64,000 nucleotides of DNA from Planktothricoides sp. SR001 (lineage in GTDB: Bacteria > Cyanobacteriota > Cyanobacteriia > Cyanobacteriales > Laspinemataceae): the NCBI RefSeq assembly GCF_001276715.1, contig NZ_LIUQ01000005.1, positions 1-64,000 of the forward strand, in the 5' to 3' direction. The notes beneath the pieces are model-generated. The model was given only the letters and a program-made list of their open reading frames with translations. It was not told where the DNA came from and made no database searches. Made by a program: the position numbers and the translations under genes. Shown here piece after piece: positions 1 to 8,797 of the stretch. Each line of letters opens with the position of its first letter. The first letter of the stretch is position 1.

Positions 1-29
1 ATCAACAAACAACAATCAACCAACAACAA

Positions 30-2855
30 TTACTCTAATTCCCGAATTCTTGCTAAAGCATCTTGATAATCTTCTTGTTTGCCCTGTTGCCGATACAATT
101 CAGCAGCTTGACGAAAACTCTCCAGGGCTTGACGTTTATTTCCCTGTTGGCTATAAATAACACCTCGATTATAGTAAGCATTGGCATCTTCAGGATTAAT
201 CCTAATCGCTTGGTTATAATCCGCGATCGCCGAGTCTAATTTTCCTTGGTTGGCGTAGGCAACACCTCGGTTGTTGTAAGCTTCGGCATATTCAGGATTA
301 ATCTTAATCGCTTGGTTATAATCCGCGATCGCAGAGTCTAATTTTCCTTGGTCGGCGTAGGCAGCACCTCGGTTGTTGTAAGCATCGGCATCTTCAGGAT
401 TAATTCTAATCGCTTGGTTATAATCCGCGATCGCAGAGTCTAATTTTCCTTGGTCGGCGTAGGCAACACCTCGGTTGAGGTAAGCTGAGGCTAATTCAGG
501 ATTAATCTTAATTGCTTGGTTATAATCCGCGATCGCAGAGTCTAATTTTCCTTGTTTGTAGTAGGCAAGACCTCGACCGACGTAAGCATCGGCATATTCA
601 GGATTAATCTTAATCGCTTGGTTATAATCCGCGATCGCCTGGTCTAACTTTCCTTGGTCGGAGTAGGCAGCACCTCGACCGACGTAAGCATTGGCATATT
701 CAGGATTAATCTTAATCGCTTGGTTAAAATCCGCGATCGCCTGGTCTAATTTTCCTTGGTTGTAGTAGGCAAGACCTCGGTTGAGGTAAGCAAAAGGGTG
801 AGGTTTGATTTCAATTGCCTGGGTATAAGCGGCAATAGCCTCCTCATACCGCTTTAAATTCCACAAATACAGACCTTTATCCCAATAAAGTACCGCATTC
901 GGGCTTCCCTGCTGGGTACTAATAGCAATAGCCCGGTCTATGGCGGTGACAGCTTCGGAGAATTTCTTTAAAAATGACAATACTCTAGCTTTTTGCTGCC
1001 ATGCGGGATAAAAGTCGGCTCGATGTTTAATCGCCTGCTCAAAAGAAGCAATAGCCTCTGGATACTTCCTTAAATCTCTCAAAGCCAAACCGCGAGCATA
1101 CCAAGCTTGGTAAAAATCTGGTTTTCGCTGCACTGCTTGGTCAAAAGCCTGCACTGCCCGTTCATATTCAAATATCCGCCAGAGTTGATTGCCATAATTT
1201 ACCCAGTCTCCCTCGTCCGCATCTCCCGAAGGCACCGTCGTCGCAAACAAATTCTGCCGGACTTCAGCATCTTCCGGCTGACTCAGCACTGCTACTGGGG
1301 TAGTTTCTACCTGCAACCACTTCTCCTGCATTCCCAAACCCTTCGCCAACCCCACAAAGGTACTCACCGGCACGCCGAAACTATAACCCAGCAGCACCTC
1401 CGCCAACGCATCTCCATCCGCAGCCGCATGAAAGCCAGTCACTCGTCCTTGACTATCCAACACCGGCCCGCCACTCATTCCTTTATAAGTAATATTGGTA
1501 TAGACCAACTCATACCCTTGATTCTCTGGATTTGCCTGACTTTGGGCTAAAGACTCGTCATATCTTTCTAATACCGCCCCCATGTCCTTACTCCAAGTAA
1601 TTCCCCCAGTCAATAACCGGCGATTTTCTTGATTAGCAGGCCATCCCGACACAAACACCCAACGCCGTTCTTCTGTGGGTATGCGATAATTTGCCAGAGT
1701 TGCCACCGTATATGCTTGGGGACTGGTAAACTGCACCACTGCCAAGTCCATTGCTTCGCGAGTCTTCACCTCTGTCACCGGATACCGCACCCCGTCCGGT
1801 GTCACCACTTGGTAGCTACCTGGTCCACTTACTACATGGGCTGCCGTTGCCACATAATAAGTATTCCCATCTCTAGCCACAATAACTCCCGACCCCGGAC
1901 CCTTTGCCCCTTCAATTCGCACCGTAATCTTAGCGGCAATAGCATCTACCCTTGCCACCACCCCAGTAAAAGCCCTCTGTTCTGGGGCAACCACGGGGGG
2001 ATTCTCTTCCGGGGCAGGCACGGGGGCACTGCCCCTACCGCCACTCCCCTGCCCCTCTGCCCCTCCGCTCCCCTGCTCCCCTGCTCCCCTGCTCCCCTGC
2101 TCCCCTGCCAGTCCCAAAGCCAACTGCACCGGAATGGCCCAACTTAACCGCCGCATTTCCTCTCGTTGAGCGGCATTAGGTTGCGACCCATCCATAAATG
2201 TATAAGCATCGTCCAAAATCGGATAAGCACTCAAACCATTAATCCCAACTACCTCACCCTGTTGGTTTAGCAACGGCCCGCCACTCATACCGGGAATCAC
2301 CTCATTGCTATATCCCAACTGATAGCCATCAATCAAAGCGCGAGCCGAAAACAGAGACAACTGTCCCTGTGTCACCAAAAAATTCCCCGTCTCTTCAGGA
2401 AAACCCGCAGCCCACACCGGCTGTCCCACGGATATATTAGTATTAGCTAACCTAGCCACGGCATAACTCTTGCTACTGCGAAACTGCAACAAAGCCGCAT
2501 CCAAGCCAACCACACTAGACACCAAAGCCTCTTGCGCTTCATAAACCTCACCGTCGGGGGTTTCCACTCGATACGGCGCCCCCGCAGTCAGCACATGGGC
2601 ATTAGTCAACACCGTATAAACCCCGTTTTCCTGGGCAATTAAAACCCCCGACCCTCGATTATCCTTAACCAAAACCCGCACCGTAATTGCCCTAGCTGCT
2701 TGATAAACCGGGTGATTGGAATTAGTCAAAGGCGCTATTTTGTTAGTAGTTCTATCAGTGACTTGGGCTACCACTGGCTGAGGGGAACTCAACCCCATAC
2801 CACCGGGCAGAATTAACAAGCCAGCAATAGAAGCGAGGATAGGAAAAAATTTCAT
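30..2855 (-). CDS. Double trypsin-like serine protease with C-terminal TPR array
   Basis: Secreted or periplasmic S1-type protease of 941 residues. A signal peptide (about 1-30, hydrophobic core ending near VVAQ) is followed by two protease domains. Domain 1 (about 45-250) shows TNAHVL (His), GLDAALLQF (Asp) and PGMSGGPLL (Ser). Domain 2 (about 295-510) shows ATAAHVV, AMDLAVVQF and KGMSGGPVL, so both triads look intact. A Gly/Ala/Glu-rich linker (about 250-290) is encoded by a CCCCTGCT tandem repeat like those found between genes. About ten 34-residue TPRs follow (about 555-930). At DNA level several are near-identical 102-bp units, each with a GCGATCGC octamer. The start ATG directly precedes the signal peptide. 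The neighbours, a COP23 protein and a second protease, fit an envelope role. The substrate is unknown. Confidence 0.92.
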   Translation of the reverse strand: MKFFPILASIAGLLILPGGMGLSSPQPVVAQVTDRTTNKIAPLTNSNHPVYQAARAITVRVLVKDNRGSGVLIAQENGVYTVLTNAHVLTAGAPYRVETPDGEVYEAQEALVSSVVGLDAALLQFRSSKSYAVARLANTNISVGQPVWAAGFPEETGNFLVTQGQLSLFSARALIDGYQLGYSNEVIPGMSGGPLLNQQGEVVGINGLSAYPILDDAYTFMDGSQPNAAQREEMRRLSWAIPVQLALGLAGEQGSRGAGEQGSGGAEGQGSGGRGSAPVPAPEENPPVVAPEQRAFTGVVARVDAIAAKITVRIEGAKGPGSGVIVARDGNTYYVATAAHVVSGPGSYQVVTPDGVRYPVTEVKTREAMDLAVVQFTSPQAYTVATLANYRIPTEERRWVFVSGWPANQENRRLLTGGITWSKDMGAVLERYDESLAQSQANPENQGYELVYTNITYKGMSGGPVLDSQGRVTGFHAAADGDALAEVLLGYSFGVPVSTFVGLAKGLGMQEKWLQVETTPVAVLSQPEDAEVRQNLFATTVPSGDADEGDWVNYGNQLWRIFEYERAVQAFDQAVQRKPDFYQAWYARGLALRDLRKYPEAIASFEQAIKHRADFYPAWQQKARVLSFLKKFSEAVTAIDRAIAISTQQGSPNAVLYWDKGLYLWNLKRYEEAIAAYTQAIEIKPHPFAYLNRGLAYYNQGKLDQAIADFNQAIKINPEYANAYVGRGAAYSDQGKLDQAIADYNQAIKINPEYADAYVGRGLAYYKQGKLDSAIADYNQAIKINPELASAYLNRGVAYADQGKLDSAIADYNQAIRINPEDADAYNNRGAAYADQGKLDSAIADYNQAIKINPEYAEAYNNRGVAYANQGKLDSAIADYNQAIRINPEDANAYYNRGVIYSQQGNKRQALESFRQAAELYRQQGKQEDYQDALARIRELE

Positions 2856-2859
2856 AACA

Positions 2860-3040
2860 TTCGTTGTTGGTGGTTGGTTGTTGGTGGTTGGTTGGTTGTT
2901 GGTTGTCTTCCTTTGTGTCCCTTCGTGCCTTTGTGGTAAAAATATCTTTTAAACCACAAAGACACAAAGGAACACGAAGGAAATAACAACAGAAACCCCT
3001 TTGTGTCCCTTCGTGTCTTTGTGGTAAAAATATCTCTGAC
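2860..3040. repeat. Inverted and direct copies of a CACAAAGACACAAAGG repeat plus TTGGTGG microrepeats
   Basis: Between the protease and the COP23 gene lie TTGTTGGTGG microrepeats (2863-2905), then a sequence reading TTTGTGTCCCTTCGTG (about 2910-2950), its inverted copy (about 2953-2982), and a further direct copy (about 2999-3033). The first two could form a long hairpin. Another copy lies at 4383-4412. This is a dispersed intergenic repeat and may also terminate the COP23 transcript. Confidence 0.7.
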
Positions 3041-3045
3041 CAGAA

Positions 3046-3579
3046 TTACTCCACAGGGGCAGTCCGCAAAAACCGCTCAATATCCACTTGGATATAAACT
3101 TGGTCTTCTTGCCCACTTTGGCGAAGCGTTGCCCCAGCGCGACCTTTGAGAACATCGTTAAGCTGACGCAATACCGCCATAGCGTTATCTTCAGGCCGTA
3201 AAGTCAGTAACAAATCTTGACAACTCCCTCCTTCTTGTCTGGCAGTGCAAATCGCCCGTTGGCCATTCACCGTGCCATTGGTCAGATAGCGAATACTGCC
3301 ATTTTCATAAGCCGTCTGAAATCGCGGCGATACCTCTTGACAACGCCGTTCTGGAGTCCATGCGCCATTCCCCAGAGTAGAAGTCCAACGAACAACGGCA
3401 ATTTTGCCCCGTTCAGTCCAAGCGTAGGTGGTCGGAATTTTTTGATTTGTCGCTTGGTCAAAAGCCTCGCGGCAAATAAACTGTGTTTCGTTAGAACCAC
3501 TTTGACCCATAGCCGCGCTGCTAGTAACTACCAAAGTGGCAGCCGCAGCGATCGTTGCAGCGAATAGTTTAATCTTCAT
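3046..3579 (-). CDS. COP23 domain protein
   Basis: A 177-residue protein with a clear signal peptide (MKIKLF, then an Ala-rich hydrophobic stretch ending at AAMGQ). The mature part has paired cysteines (FICREAF, RRCQEV, ICTARQ, SCQDLL) in the pattern of the COP23 family, named after a circadian oscillating membrane-associated polypeptide of unicellular cyanobacteria. I chose the ATG at 3579 because the upstream in-frame extension to 3783 is translated intergenic repeat (TTNNQQP-type residues). Molecular function is unknown. Family members are exported and often lie beside trypsin-like proteases, as here on both sides. The family call rests on recalled motif layout. Confidence 0.85.
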   Translation of the reverse strand: MKIKLFAATIAAAATLVVTSSAAMGQSGSNETQFICREAFDQATNQKIPTTYAWTERGKIAVVRWTSTLGNGAWTPERRCQEVSPRFQTAYENGSIRYLTNGTVNGQRAICTARQEGGSCQDLLLTLRPEDNAMAVLRQLNDVLKGRAGATLRQSGQEDQVYIQVDIERFLRTAPVE

Positions 3580-4674
3580 GGCTATTTTTTTGTGATAAGT
3601 ATTTTTCTTATTATATATCGATTTTTTGTTGGTTGTTGGTTGTTGATTGTTGGTGGTTGGTTGTTGATTGTTGGTTGTTGGTGGGAACCCAGAAACCGGG
3701 TTTCTTTGGTGAATCAAACAGTTAACGGTGGCAAGCAAGCCAGAAACCCGGTTTCTCAGCCCCCACAGCCAACCCAGAAACAACCCAGAAACCGGGTTTC
3801 TGTGGTGGATATGTAGGGGCGAATGGCCATTCGCCCCTACTGTTTATTGCGAATAAGAAACCCGGTTTCTGGGGGTTTGGGGGTTGCCTGTGGGGGTAGA
3901 GAAACCGGGTTTCTGTGGTGAATATGTAGGGGCGAATGGCCATTCGCCCCTACTGTTTATTGCGAGAAAGAAACCCGGTTTCTTAATCCCAACAACATGC
4001 ATAATCCCTACCCATCAACAAACAACAAACAACCATCAACAAACAACAAACAACCATCAACAAACAACAAGCAACAATTAGTCAAGAATTCAAGATATTG
4101 TTAAGATTTACTACAATTTTATTGATAATTTTCGCAAAAAGCTTGACGAATTTATGGGGGTTGTGTTAAATTAAAAATAGCAAAGTTCGGGGGGATAGTG
4201 TGCCTATACGCCAAAAAAACGGCCAAAACCCCGATTATACGGTAATTAAAGCTCTTTTTTGCCCTAATTCTCAGCCTAATGTTTGACAAATTTTAGGCTA
4301 AGGCTGGATTGCCTTTTTTTGCACCCCTTGACAAATTTGCTGATTTATGCTTTGGGGTATTTGCATTACAAAGACATATTTGAACCACAAAGACACAAAG
4401 GAACACAAAGGAAAGAGAATTGTTGGTTGTTGGTTGTTGGTTGTTGGTTGTTCGTTGTTCGTTGCCCGATTCCCTGGTTCCCAGGGAGACCCTGGGAACC
4501 CCAGTAAGCGAGGCAGAGCCTCGTGTGTGTGTCAATCATCAACAAGTAACAGGAGGCAGTAGGGGCGAATGGCCATTCGCCCCTACGAAAGCATTCCCAG
4601 GCAGAGCCTGGGAACGAGAGGACTCTGCTCCCCTGCTCCCCTGCTCCTCTGCCCCTCTGCCCCCCTGCCCTTTC
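3580..4674. repeat. 1.1-kb repeat-rich intergenic region
   Basis: No credible gene. From left to right: TTGTTGGT microrepeats (about 3626-3682); six copies of an AAACCGGGTTTCT palindromic element (3691-3706, 3741-3756, 3786-3801, 3855-3870, 3899-3914, 3969-3984); two 28-bp GTAGGGGC palindromes (3813-3840, 3926-3953) inside a roughly 113-bp tandem duplication; CAACAAACAACAAAC microrepeats (about 4013-4076); an AT-rich single-copy stretch (4080-4380); a CACAAAGACACAAAGG copy (4383-4412); further TTGGTTG units; a third 28-bp palindrome (4559-4586); and CCCCTGCTC repeats (4628-4665). Short ORFs here are translations of these repeats. Confidence 0.85.
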
Positions 4675-5808
4675 TTACTGAGCCGTAGCCCTGATGGTAT
4701 AACTGCCGCTTTCCCCCGGTTCAAAGGCATTGGCAATTACGGTGTAAGCCCCACTTTCGGGCAAGGTGATGGTAATTCGAGCATTAAAATTACTGGCAGA
4801 AATATCATCATTTTGTTCCAATTTACTGCCGTCCGGTTTGAGTAAGAATAAGGTGGAGTCAATTTCTTGACTATTCATTTCTATGGTTACTCGTTGACCG
4901 GCTTTGCCCTCAAATCCATAGACTTTATAGTAGCTATTGTCCGGTAAGGTGTTGTCCCCCTGCCCTAAGCGTCCGCTAATCGCTTGCCCGTTCAAAGGTA
5001 AGCCTTGAGTTTGATTGTTGGGTCGCGGTTCTTGTCTCTGGCTAGAACGAGGAGCATTGCCTTGATTTAAGGCAACTAAAAACGGCTGGAGTCGGTCGAT
5101 CGCGATCGCAAAACTAATCCCAATATTGCCCTGACTCCGCCCAATTACACCCTGGTCATTCCTGACTTCTGGAGTAATAATAGAAGTATTCACCCCAATT
5201 ACTTGCCCTTGAGAATTCAACAATGGCCCCCCAGAATTTCCCGGATTAATGGCAGCATCATGTTGAATTAATCCCCGTCGAGCATCATATCGACTGACTA
5301 CCCCAGCGGTAAAACTATTGCGATATTCTGCACCGAAAGGAGTACCGATCGCATAAACGGACTGTCCGACGGTAATCGATCCAGAACTAGCTAAAGGCAA
5401 GGTCGGTAAATTACTAGCCCCGCGAATTTTCACCGCTGCCAAATCCAAACCATTAGCAGCAAATCCCACAATATCCCCTTGCACTTTTTGTTCATTAGCC
5501 AAAACAATTGTCACTGGGGAGGTAGCATTTTGCACCACATGAGCATTGGTAATAATTAACCCATCGCTGCTCACAATAAAACCGCTACCGGAACCGCGAT
5601 TAGTTTGAATCATTACTACAGCGGGACTCGCTTGTTCATAGATTCTAATTCGTTCTTGTTCGGCGCTATTTTGGGCTAGATTTTGTGCTATAATATCCGT
5701 TGGCAAATGATTGGCTTTTGCTACATTTTTATCCGCATTAATAACGGTAAAAGTTAACCCGAAATAGGGTAAAGTTGCTATTATTAATAGACTAATTTTG
5801 TGCCACAT
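4675..5808 (-). CDS. HtrA/HhoA-like trypsin protease with C-terminal PPC domain
   Basis: A 377-residue exported serine protease. The N-terminal hydrophobic segment (about 1-25) acts as signal peptide or anchor. The protease domain (about 60-260) carries TNAHVV (His), GLDLAAVKI (Asp) and NPGNSGGPLL (Ser), as in DegP/HhoA proteins. Instead of a PDZ domain the C-terminus (about 280-377) is a PPC-type beta domain (YYKVYGFEGKAGQRV, then SGAYTVIANAF and GSYTIRA). ATG 5808 is preferred because the 28 in-frame residues upstream translate a palindromic repeat (5832-5864). It probably handles envelope protein quality control or processing. Loss of PDZ suggests targeting differs from classical Deg proteases. 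Confidence 0.9.
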   Translation of the reverse strand: MWHKISLLIIATLPYFGLTFTVINADKNVAKANHLPTDIIAQNLAQNSAEQERIRIYEQASPAVVMIQTNRGSGSGFIVSSDGLIITNAHVVQNATSPVTIVLANEQKVQGDIVGFAANGLDLAAVKIRGASNLPTLPLASSGSITVGQSVYAIGTPFGAEYRNSFTAGVVSRYDARRGLIQHDAAINPGNSGGPLLNSQGQVIGVNTSIITPEVRNDQGVIGRSQGNIGISFAIAIDRLQPFLVALNQGNAPRSSQRQEPRPNNQTQGLPLNGQAISGRLGQGDNTLPDNSYYKVYGFEGKAGQRVTIEMNSQEIDSTLFLLKPDGSKLEQNDDISASNFNARITITLPESGAYTVIANAFEPGESGSYTIRATAQ

Positions 5809-5831
5809 AATTTTAGTGATTGGTAATTGCC

Positions 5832-5864
5832 GTAGGGACACGGGCGTTACGCCCATGTCCCTAC
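5832..5864. repeat. GTAGGGACA palindromic repeat
   Basis: A 33-bp imperfect inverted repeat starting GTAGGGACA and ending TGTCCCTAC, between the protease and the CobT-like gene. It has the same end sequence as the 28-bp palindrome family found elsewhere in the window. Confidence 0.7.
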
Positions 5865-5892
5865 GATTATGATTACAATTATGCCAATGCAA

Positions 5893-7023
5893 TTAATCCC
5901 TGACACAGCGATCGAGCAAGTTTTCGATTAAGTCCAGCATATAAGCTTGATCCCAGTTTTGCCAAAGATGGGCTGCGATCGCACAAGAACCTGCTGCCAC
6001 CCCTTCCTTAACAAATCCCCGTTCATAAGCTTGCAATTGGGGATAACGAGACTGGGCAAAACTCAAAGTAGTCGCCAATAACGGCACATTGCCCACCAAC
6101 GAAGCCAAGCCGACCGTATCTCCTGTGGGGTCTTCGGCGACCCACCGGGTCGTCCCCACCACAATATTTTCTGGTCGCCAAGACAGATGATAAGTATGCG
6201 CGATCGCCTCAGCCAAGGCATAAACCGCCAGCATTTGCGTCCCCCCGGCCAACATCACTCCCCCATAACGACTAGCCGCGATCGCCATTCCTGCCACAGC
6301 CACTTGCATGGGATCGCCCACTGCGGCCACCACCCGCAATGGATCGGCTGCACCCCTGCCCAAAAAAATTCGCTTAGATTCGCTTAGACCTGACCGTTGC
6401 CAACCTTGCTCAACAACTTGTAACTTCTGACCATGATTGCAACGGGGATGACTACTATTCACCTTACCCGCAGCAGCAAAGCCCAATCCCAGCAACACCG
6501 CCAAAGCCGTAGTAGTACCGCCAACCACGCATTCGCCCAAAATCACATAGTGATGGCCTTCTGCACCTATAGAATCACTCAGTTGCTTGCCCCACTTCAG
6601 ACCCTGACTCAATAAATGATTCACCGTAGCCAAAGACAAAGCGTTGCCGGTGGTCACACAAGCGGCAGGAGTCCCACCGAGGTCAATATGCGGCACTGGT
6701 GGGGCTAATGGTAAACCGGCATTAAAAATATAAACAGGCATTTGCGTGGCTGCCACCACAGCGCGAGAAATCACCACGGGAGAGGCCCCGGCATCTAGGG
6801 GTGGCAAGGGATACTTAGGATTAGCCTGTGACCCGTGATATAAAAACTCCGCATCAGCGATCGCGGTAAAGCGGCGATCGGCGGGAGTTGCCCCTGCAGC
6901 GGAAATTCCGGGCTGCAACCCCGTCTCCGTAAAGCCCAACACGCAAGCCAAAACCGGGGGACAATGACGATAAACCTCCAACCATTTTTTGGCTTTTTTT
7001 CTCTCGGTATAAATTCTAATCAT
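5893..7023 (-). CDS. cobT: CobT-like nicotinate-nucleotide-dependent phosphoribosyltransferase (TIGR00303 family)
   Basis: 376 residues, the length of the cyanobacterial/archaeal TIGR00303 (UPF0284) family, a divergent relative of CobT. CobT makes alpha-ribazole phosphate for the lower ligand of cobamides from nicotinate mononucleotide and a base. Visible features include a Gly/Ala-rich core (TTTALAVLLGLGFAAAGKV), a GDPMQVAVAGMA segment and a GGVMLAGGTQMLA loop. ATG 7023 is the only good start. It is preceded by a pyrimidine/purine repeat tract and, beyond it, a DUF2232 membrane protein on the same strand, so the two may be co-transcribed. Cyanobacteria mostly make pseudocobalamin, so the base used here is open. 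The family call is firm; the exact reaction is inferred. Confidence 0.82.
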   Translation of the reverse strand: MIRIYTERKKAKKWLEVYRHCPPVLACVLGFTETGLQPGISAAGATPADRRFTAIADAEFLYHGSQANPKYPLPPLDAGASPVVISRAVVAATQMPVYIFNAGLPLAPPVPHIDLGGTPAACVTTGNALSLATVNHLLSQGLKWGKQLSDSIGAEGHHYVILGECVVGGTTTALAVLLGLGFAAAGKVNSSHPRCNHGQKLQVVEQGWQRSGLSESKRIFLGRGAADPLRVVAAVGDPMQVAVAGMAIAASRYGGVMLAGGTQMLAVYALAEAIAHTYHLSWRPENIVVGTTRWVAEDPTGDTVGLASLVGNVPLLATTLSFAQSRYPQLQAYERGFVKEGVAAGSCAIAAHLWQNWDQAYMLDLIENLLDRCVRD

Positions 7024-7112
7024 CAGTTCATTTGGTTTATTTATCTAAATATCGGAACACAATTAATGGCACTTTTCGTTTCCCGATGTAAATTCTCGGA
7101 TTCCCGCATATA

Positions 7113-7346
7113 GGGAGGAAAGAGAAGGGAGGAAAGAGAAGGGAGGAAAGAGAAGGGAGGAAAGAGAAGGGAGAATATAATTCCCTCTTCCCTCTTCCCT
7201 CTTCCCTCTTCCCTCTTCCCTCTTCCCTCTTCCCTCTTCCCTCTTCCCTCTTTTCTCTTTTCTCTTTTCTCTTCCCTCTTCCCTCTTCCCTCTTCCCTCT
7301 TCCCTCTTCCCTCTTCCCTCTTCCCTCTTCCCTCTTTTCTCTTTTA
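7113..7346. repeat. Polypurine/polypyrimidine tandem repeat (14-bp and 7-bp units)
   Basis: Four-plus copies of the purine unit GGGAGGAAAGAGAA (7113-7176) are followed by about 24 copies of the pyrimidine unit CCCTCTT, some changed to TTCTCTT (7181-7346). The two blocks are complementary in sense, so the tract could fold as a hairpin or, as a long purine/pyrimidine run, as triplex DNA. It fills the whole gap between the DUF2232 and CobT-like genes. Confidence 0.9.
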
Positions 7347-7350
7347 TCGC

Positions 7351-8133
7351 CTATTCTTCATCCAGCAAAACTTGCACCCAATTTGGTGGAGGAGGAATTG
7401 GATTGCCCAACTTTTCCAATAGCAACGATGCCGTTAAATGAACCGCAAACAGATAAATCAAATTATTCAGAATCACCATAAACACCGCCAAAGCTTGAAT
7501 AATATATAAACTTGGCTGTGCCAGTAAACCCAAGCGCAGAAAAATCCAATCAACCAATTGGGTCATTTGGGTAGTCAAATACACCCATAAATCTTCACCC
7601 AATAATACAGAGAGCAACCAAACCCGAAAAAAGAAGCCAAAAGAACCCACCAAAGTACCCATCCAAATAGAAGCTTCCCAGGTGGCAGCCCGTCGCCACA
7701 ACCAACCCAGCAAAACCCCTAATAATCCATAAGGCATCACAAATAAAATACTGCGGGTTGGTCCCATCAACACAGAGAGTAACAGTCCAGAAACCAAAGC
7801 GGACATCCAGGCCGATCGCTGACCCCAGCGCAAATAAACCAAAGCAATGGGAATGGGGAAAAAGATCCGCAACAGCGGGCCCAAAGGAAAATAGTAATTA
7901 ATCAGCCAAATTAAACTAGAGGTACTGGCCAAAAAAGCGGTTTCCACCATGCTTAAAGGGGCTTGACCTTTTCGCCGTGACCGAGGGACGGAGTTGCCAG
8001 GGTCAATAGAAAGCCCACCAACGCTACCCGGATTAGACTGAGGAGCATTAGTGGGATTAGAGTTAAAGAGATTTTCCCGTTCTGGGGAATTGGCATCACC
8101 AGAGGTTGTGCCATCTTCAGGATAATTAATCAT
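7351..8133 (-). CDS. DUF2232 family integral membrane protein
   Basis: 260 residues. The first 55 are polar and Pro/Ser/Asn-rich, likely disordered and cytoplasmic. The rest has five to six hydrophobic helices (for example FLASTSSLIWLINYYF, ILFVMPYGLLGVLLGWLW, ALAVFMVILNNLIYLFAVHL), matching the DUF2232 family. The short motif PIPIALVYLRWGQRSA after the second helix is typical of it. Function is not established; the family resembles small substrate-binding transporter subunits. Its neighbour on the same strand is the CobT-like gene, so a vitamin- or envelope-related role is possible but not shown. Confidence 0.85.
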   Translation of the reverse strand: MINYPEDGTTSGDANSPERENLFNSNPTNAPQSNPGSVGGLSIDPGNSVPRSRRKGQAPLSMVETAFLASTSSLIWLINYYFPLGPLLRIFFPIPIALVYLRWGQRSAWMSALVSGLLLSVLMGPTRSILFVMPYGLLGVLLGWLWRRAATWEASIWMGTLVGSFGFFFRVWLLSVLLGEDLWVYLTTQMTQLVDWIFLRLGLLAQPSLYIIQALAVFMVILNNLIYLFAVHLTASLLLEKLGNPIPPPPNWVQVLLDEE

Positions 8134-8305
8134 GCAAAAAAACAGCCATCAATTAAAGCAGAAAATTAAGTAAAACAAAAAATCAACAGAAATTCGTCAG
8201 ATCGCCGACCAGACTAATGTATCAAAAATTCCTCAGCGACGGTCAAAACCAACCTAGAAATATGAACCAGACATTTCTATTCCCATATATTCCCAATCCT
8301 TGAGA

Positions 8306-8797
8306 CTATGCAGAGAGTTTAGTAGGTTCAATCACCAGAACAGCACATTGGGCATGATGGATCACATAGTTACTGACGCTGCCGATCAAGGCTTCTACCA
8401 AGGCACTATGACCTTTTCTGCCAATAATAATCATCGACGCTGACCATTCTTGAGCGGTTTCACAAATAGAGTAACCGGGTTCGCCAATTTTGTATCGATA
8501 TGAAATATTCAGTTCGTGATTTGTAGCCTGTTCGCACCGATATTTGAGTTTTTCCAGAGTTTCTTGAGTGCTTTGAATCACACGGTCTTGTTGTTGTCGG
8601 TAGTTGTAATTAATGTCTTCAATACCTAATCCCATTTCATAAGGAACGGAATTAATTACTTGGACATCATTATGGGGAATACAACGAAATAACATCAATT
8701 CAGCTTGATGAATTTTCGCGATTTCTAAGCCTTGTTTTAAGATATATTCGCTGAATTTAGAATCATCGATCGCCAGCACAATTTTTTGAAAAGACAT
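8306..8797 (-). CDS. Universal stress protein (UspA family, ATP-binding type)
   Basis: A 163-residue single-domain Usp. The N-terminus FQKIVLAIDDSKFSEYIL and the C-terminal motif GRKGHSALVEALIGS fit the nucleotide-binding pattern G-2x-G-9x-G(S/T), so ATP binding is likely. It ends with the usual strand CAVLVIEP. A good ribosome binding site (AGGAGA, 8 bp before ATG 8797) supports the start. It stands alone, with a 500-bp upstream region containing a 10-bp-period array (8871-9000) that may affect expression. Such proteins respond to stress or energy state; the specific partner is unknown. Confidence 0.93.
   Translation of the reverse strand: MSFQKIVLAIDDSKFSEYILKQGLEIAKIHQAELMLFRCIPHNDVQVINSVPYEMGLGIEDINYNYRQQQDRVIQSTQETLEKLKYRCEQATNHELNISYRYKIGEPGYSICETAQEWSASMIIIGRKGHSALVEALIGSVSNYVIHHAQCAVLVIEPTKLSA

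Noticed and set aside
1107-2147. Long plus-strand ORFs (147 and 172 codons) opposite the double protease
   Set aside because: Antisense frames of a clearly coding gene; no independent evidence.
3680-3990. CRISPR-like regular repeats
   Set aside because: Elements are short palindromes in alternating orientation with repeated rather than unique spacers and irregular spacing; no cas genes in the window.
3592-4845. Short ORFs in the repeat block beside the COP23 gene
   Set aside because: Composed of TTGGTTG, AAACCGGGTTTCT and GTAGGGGC repeats; no protein family features.
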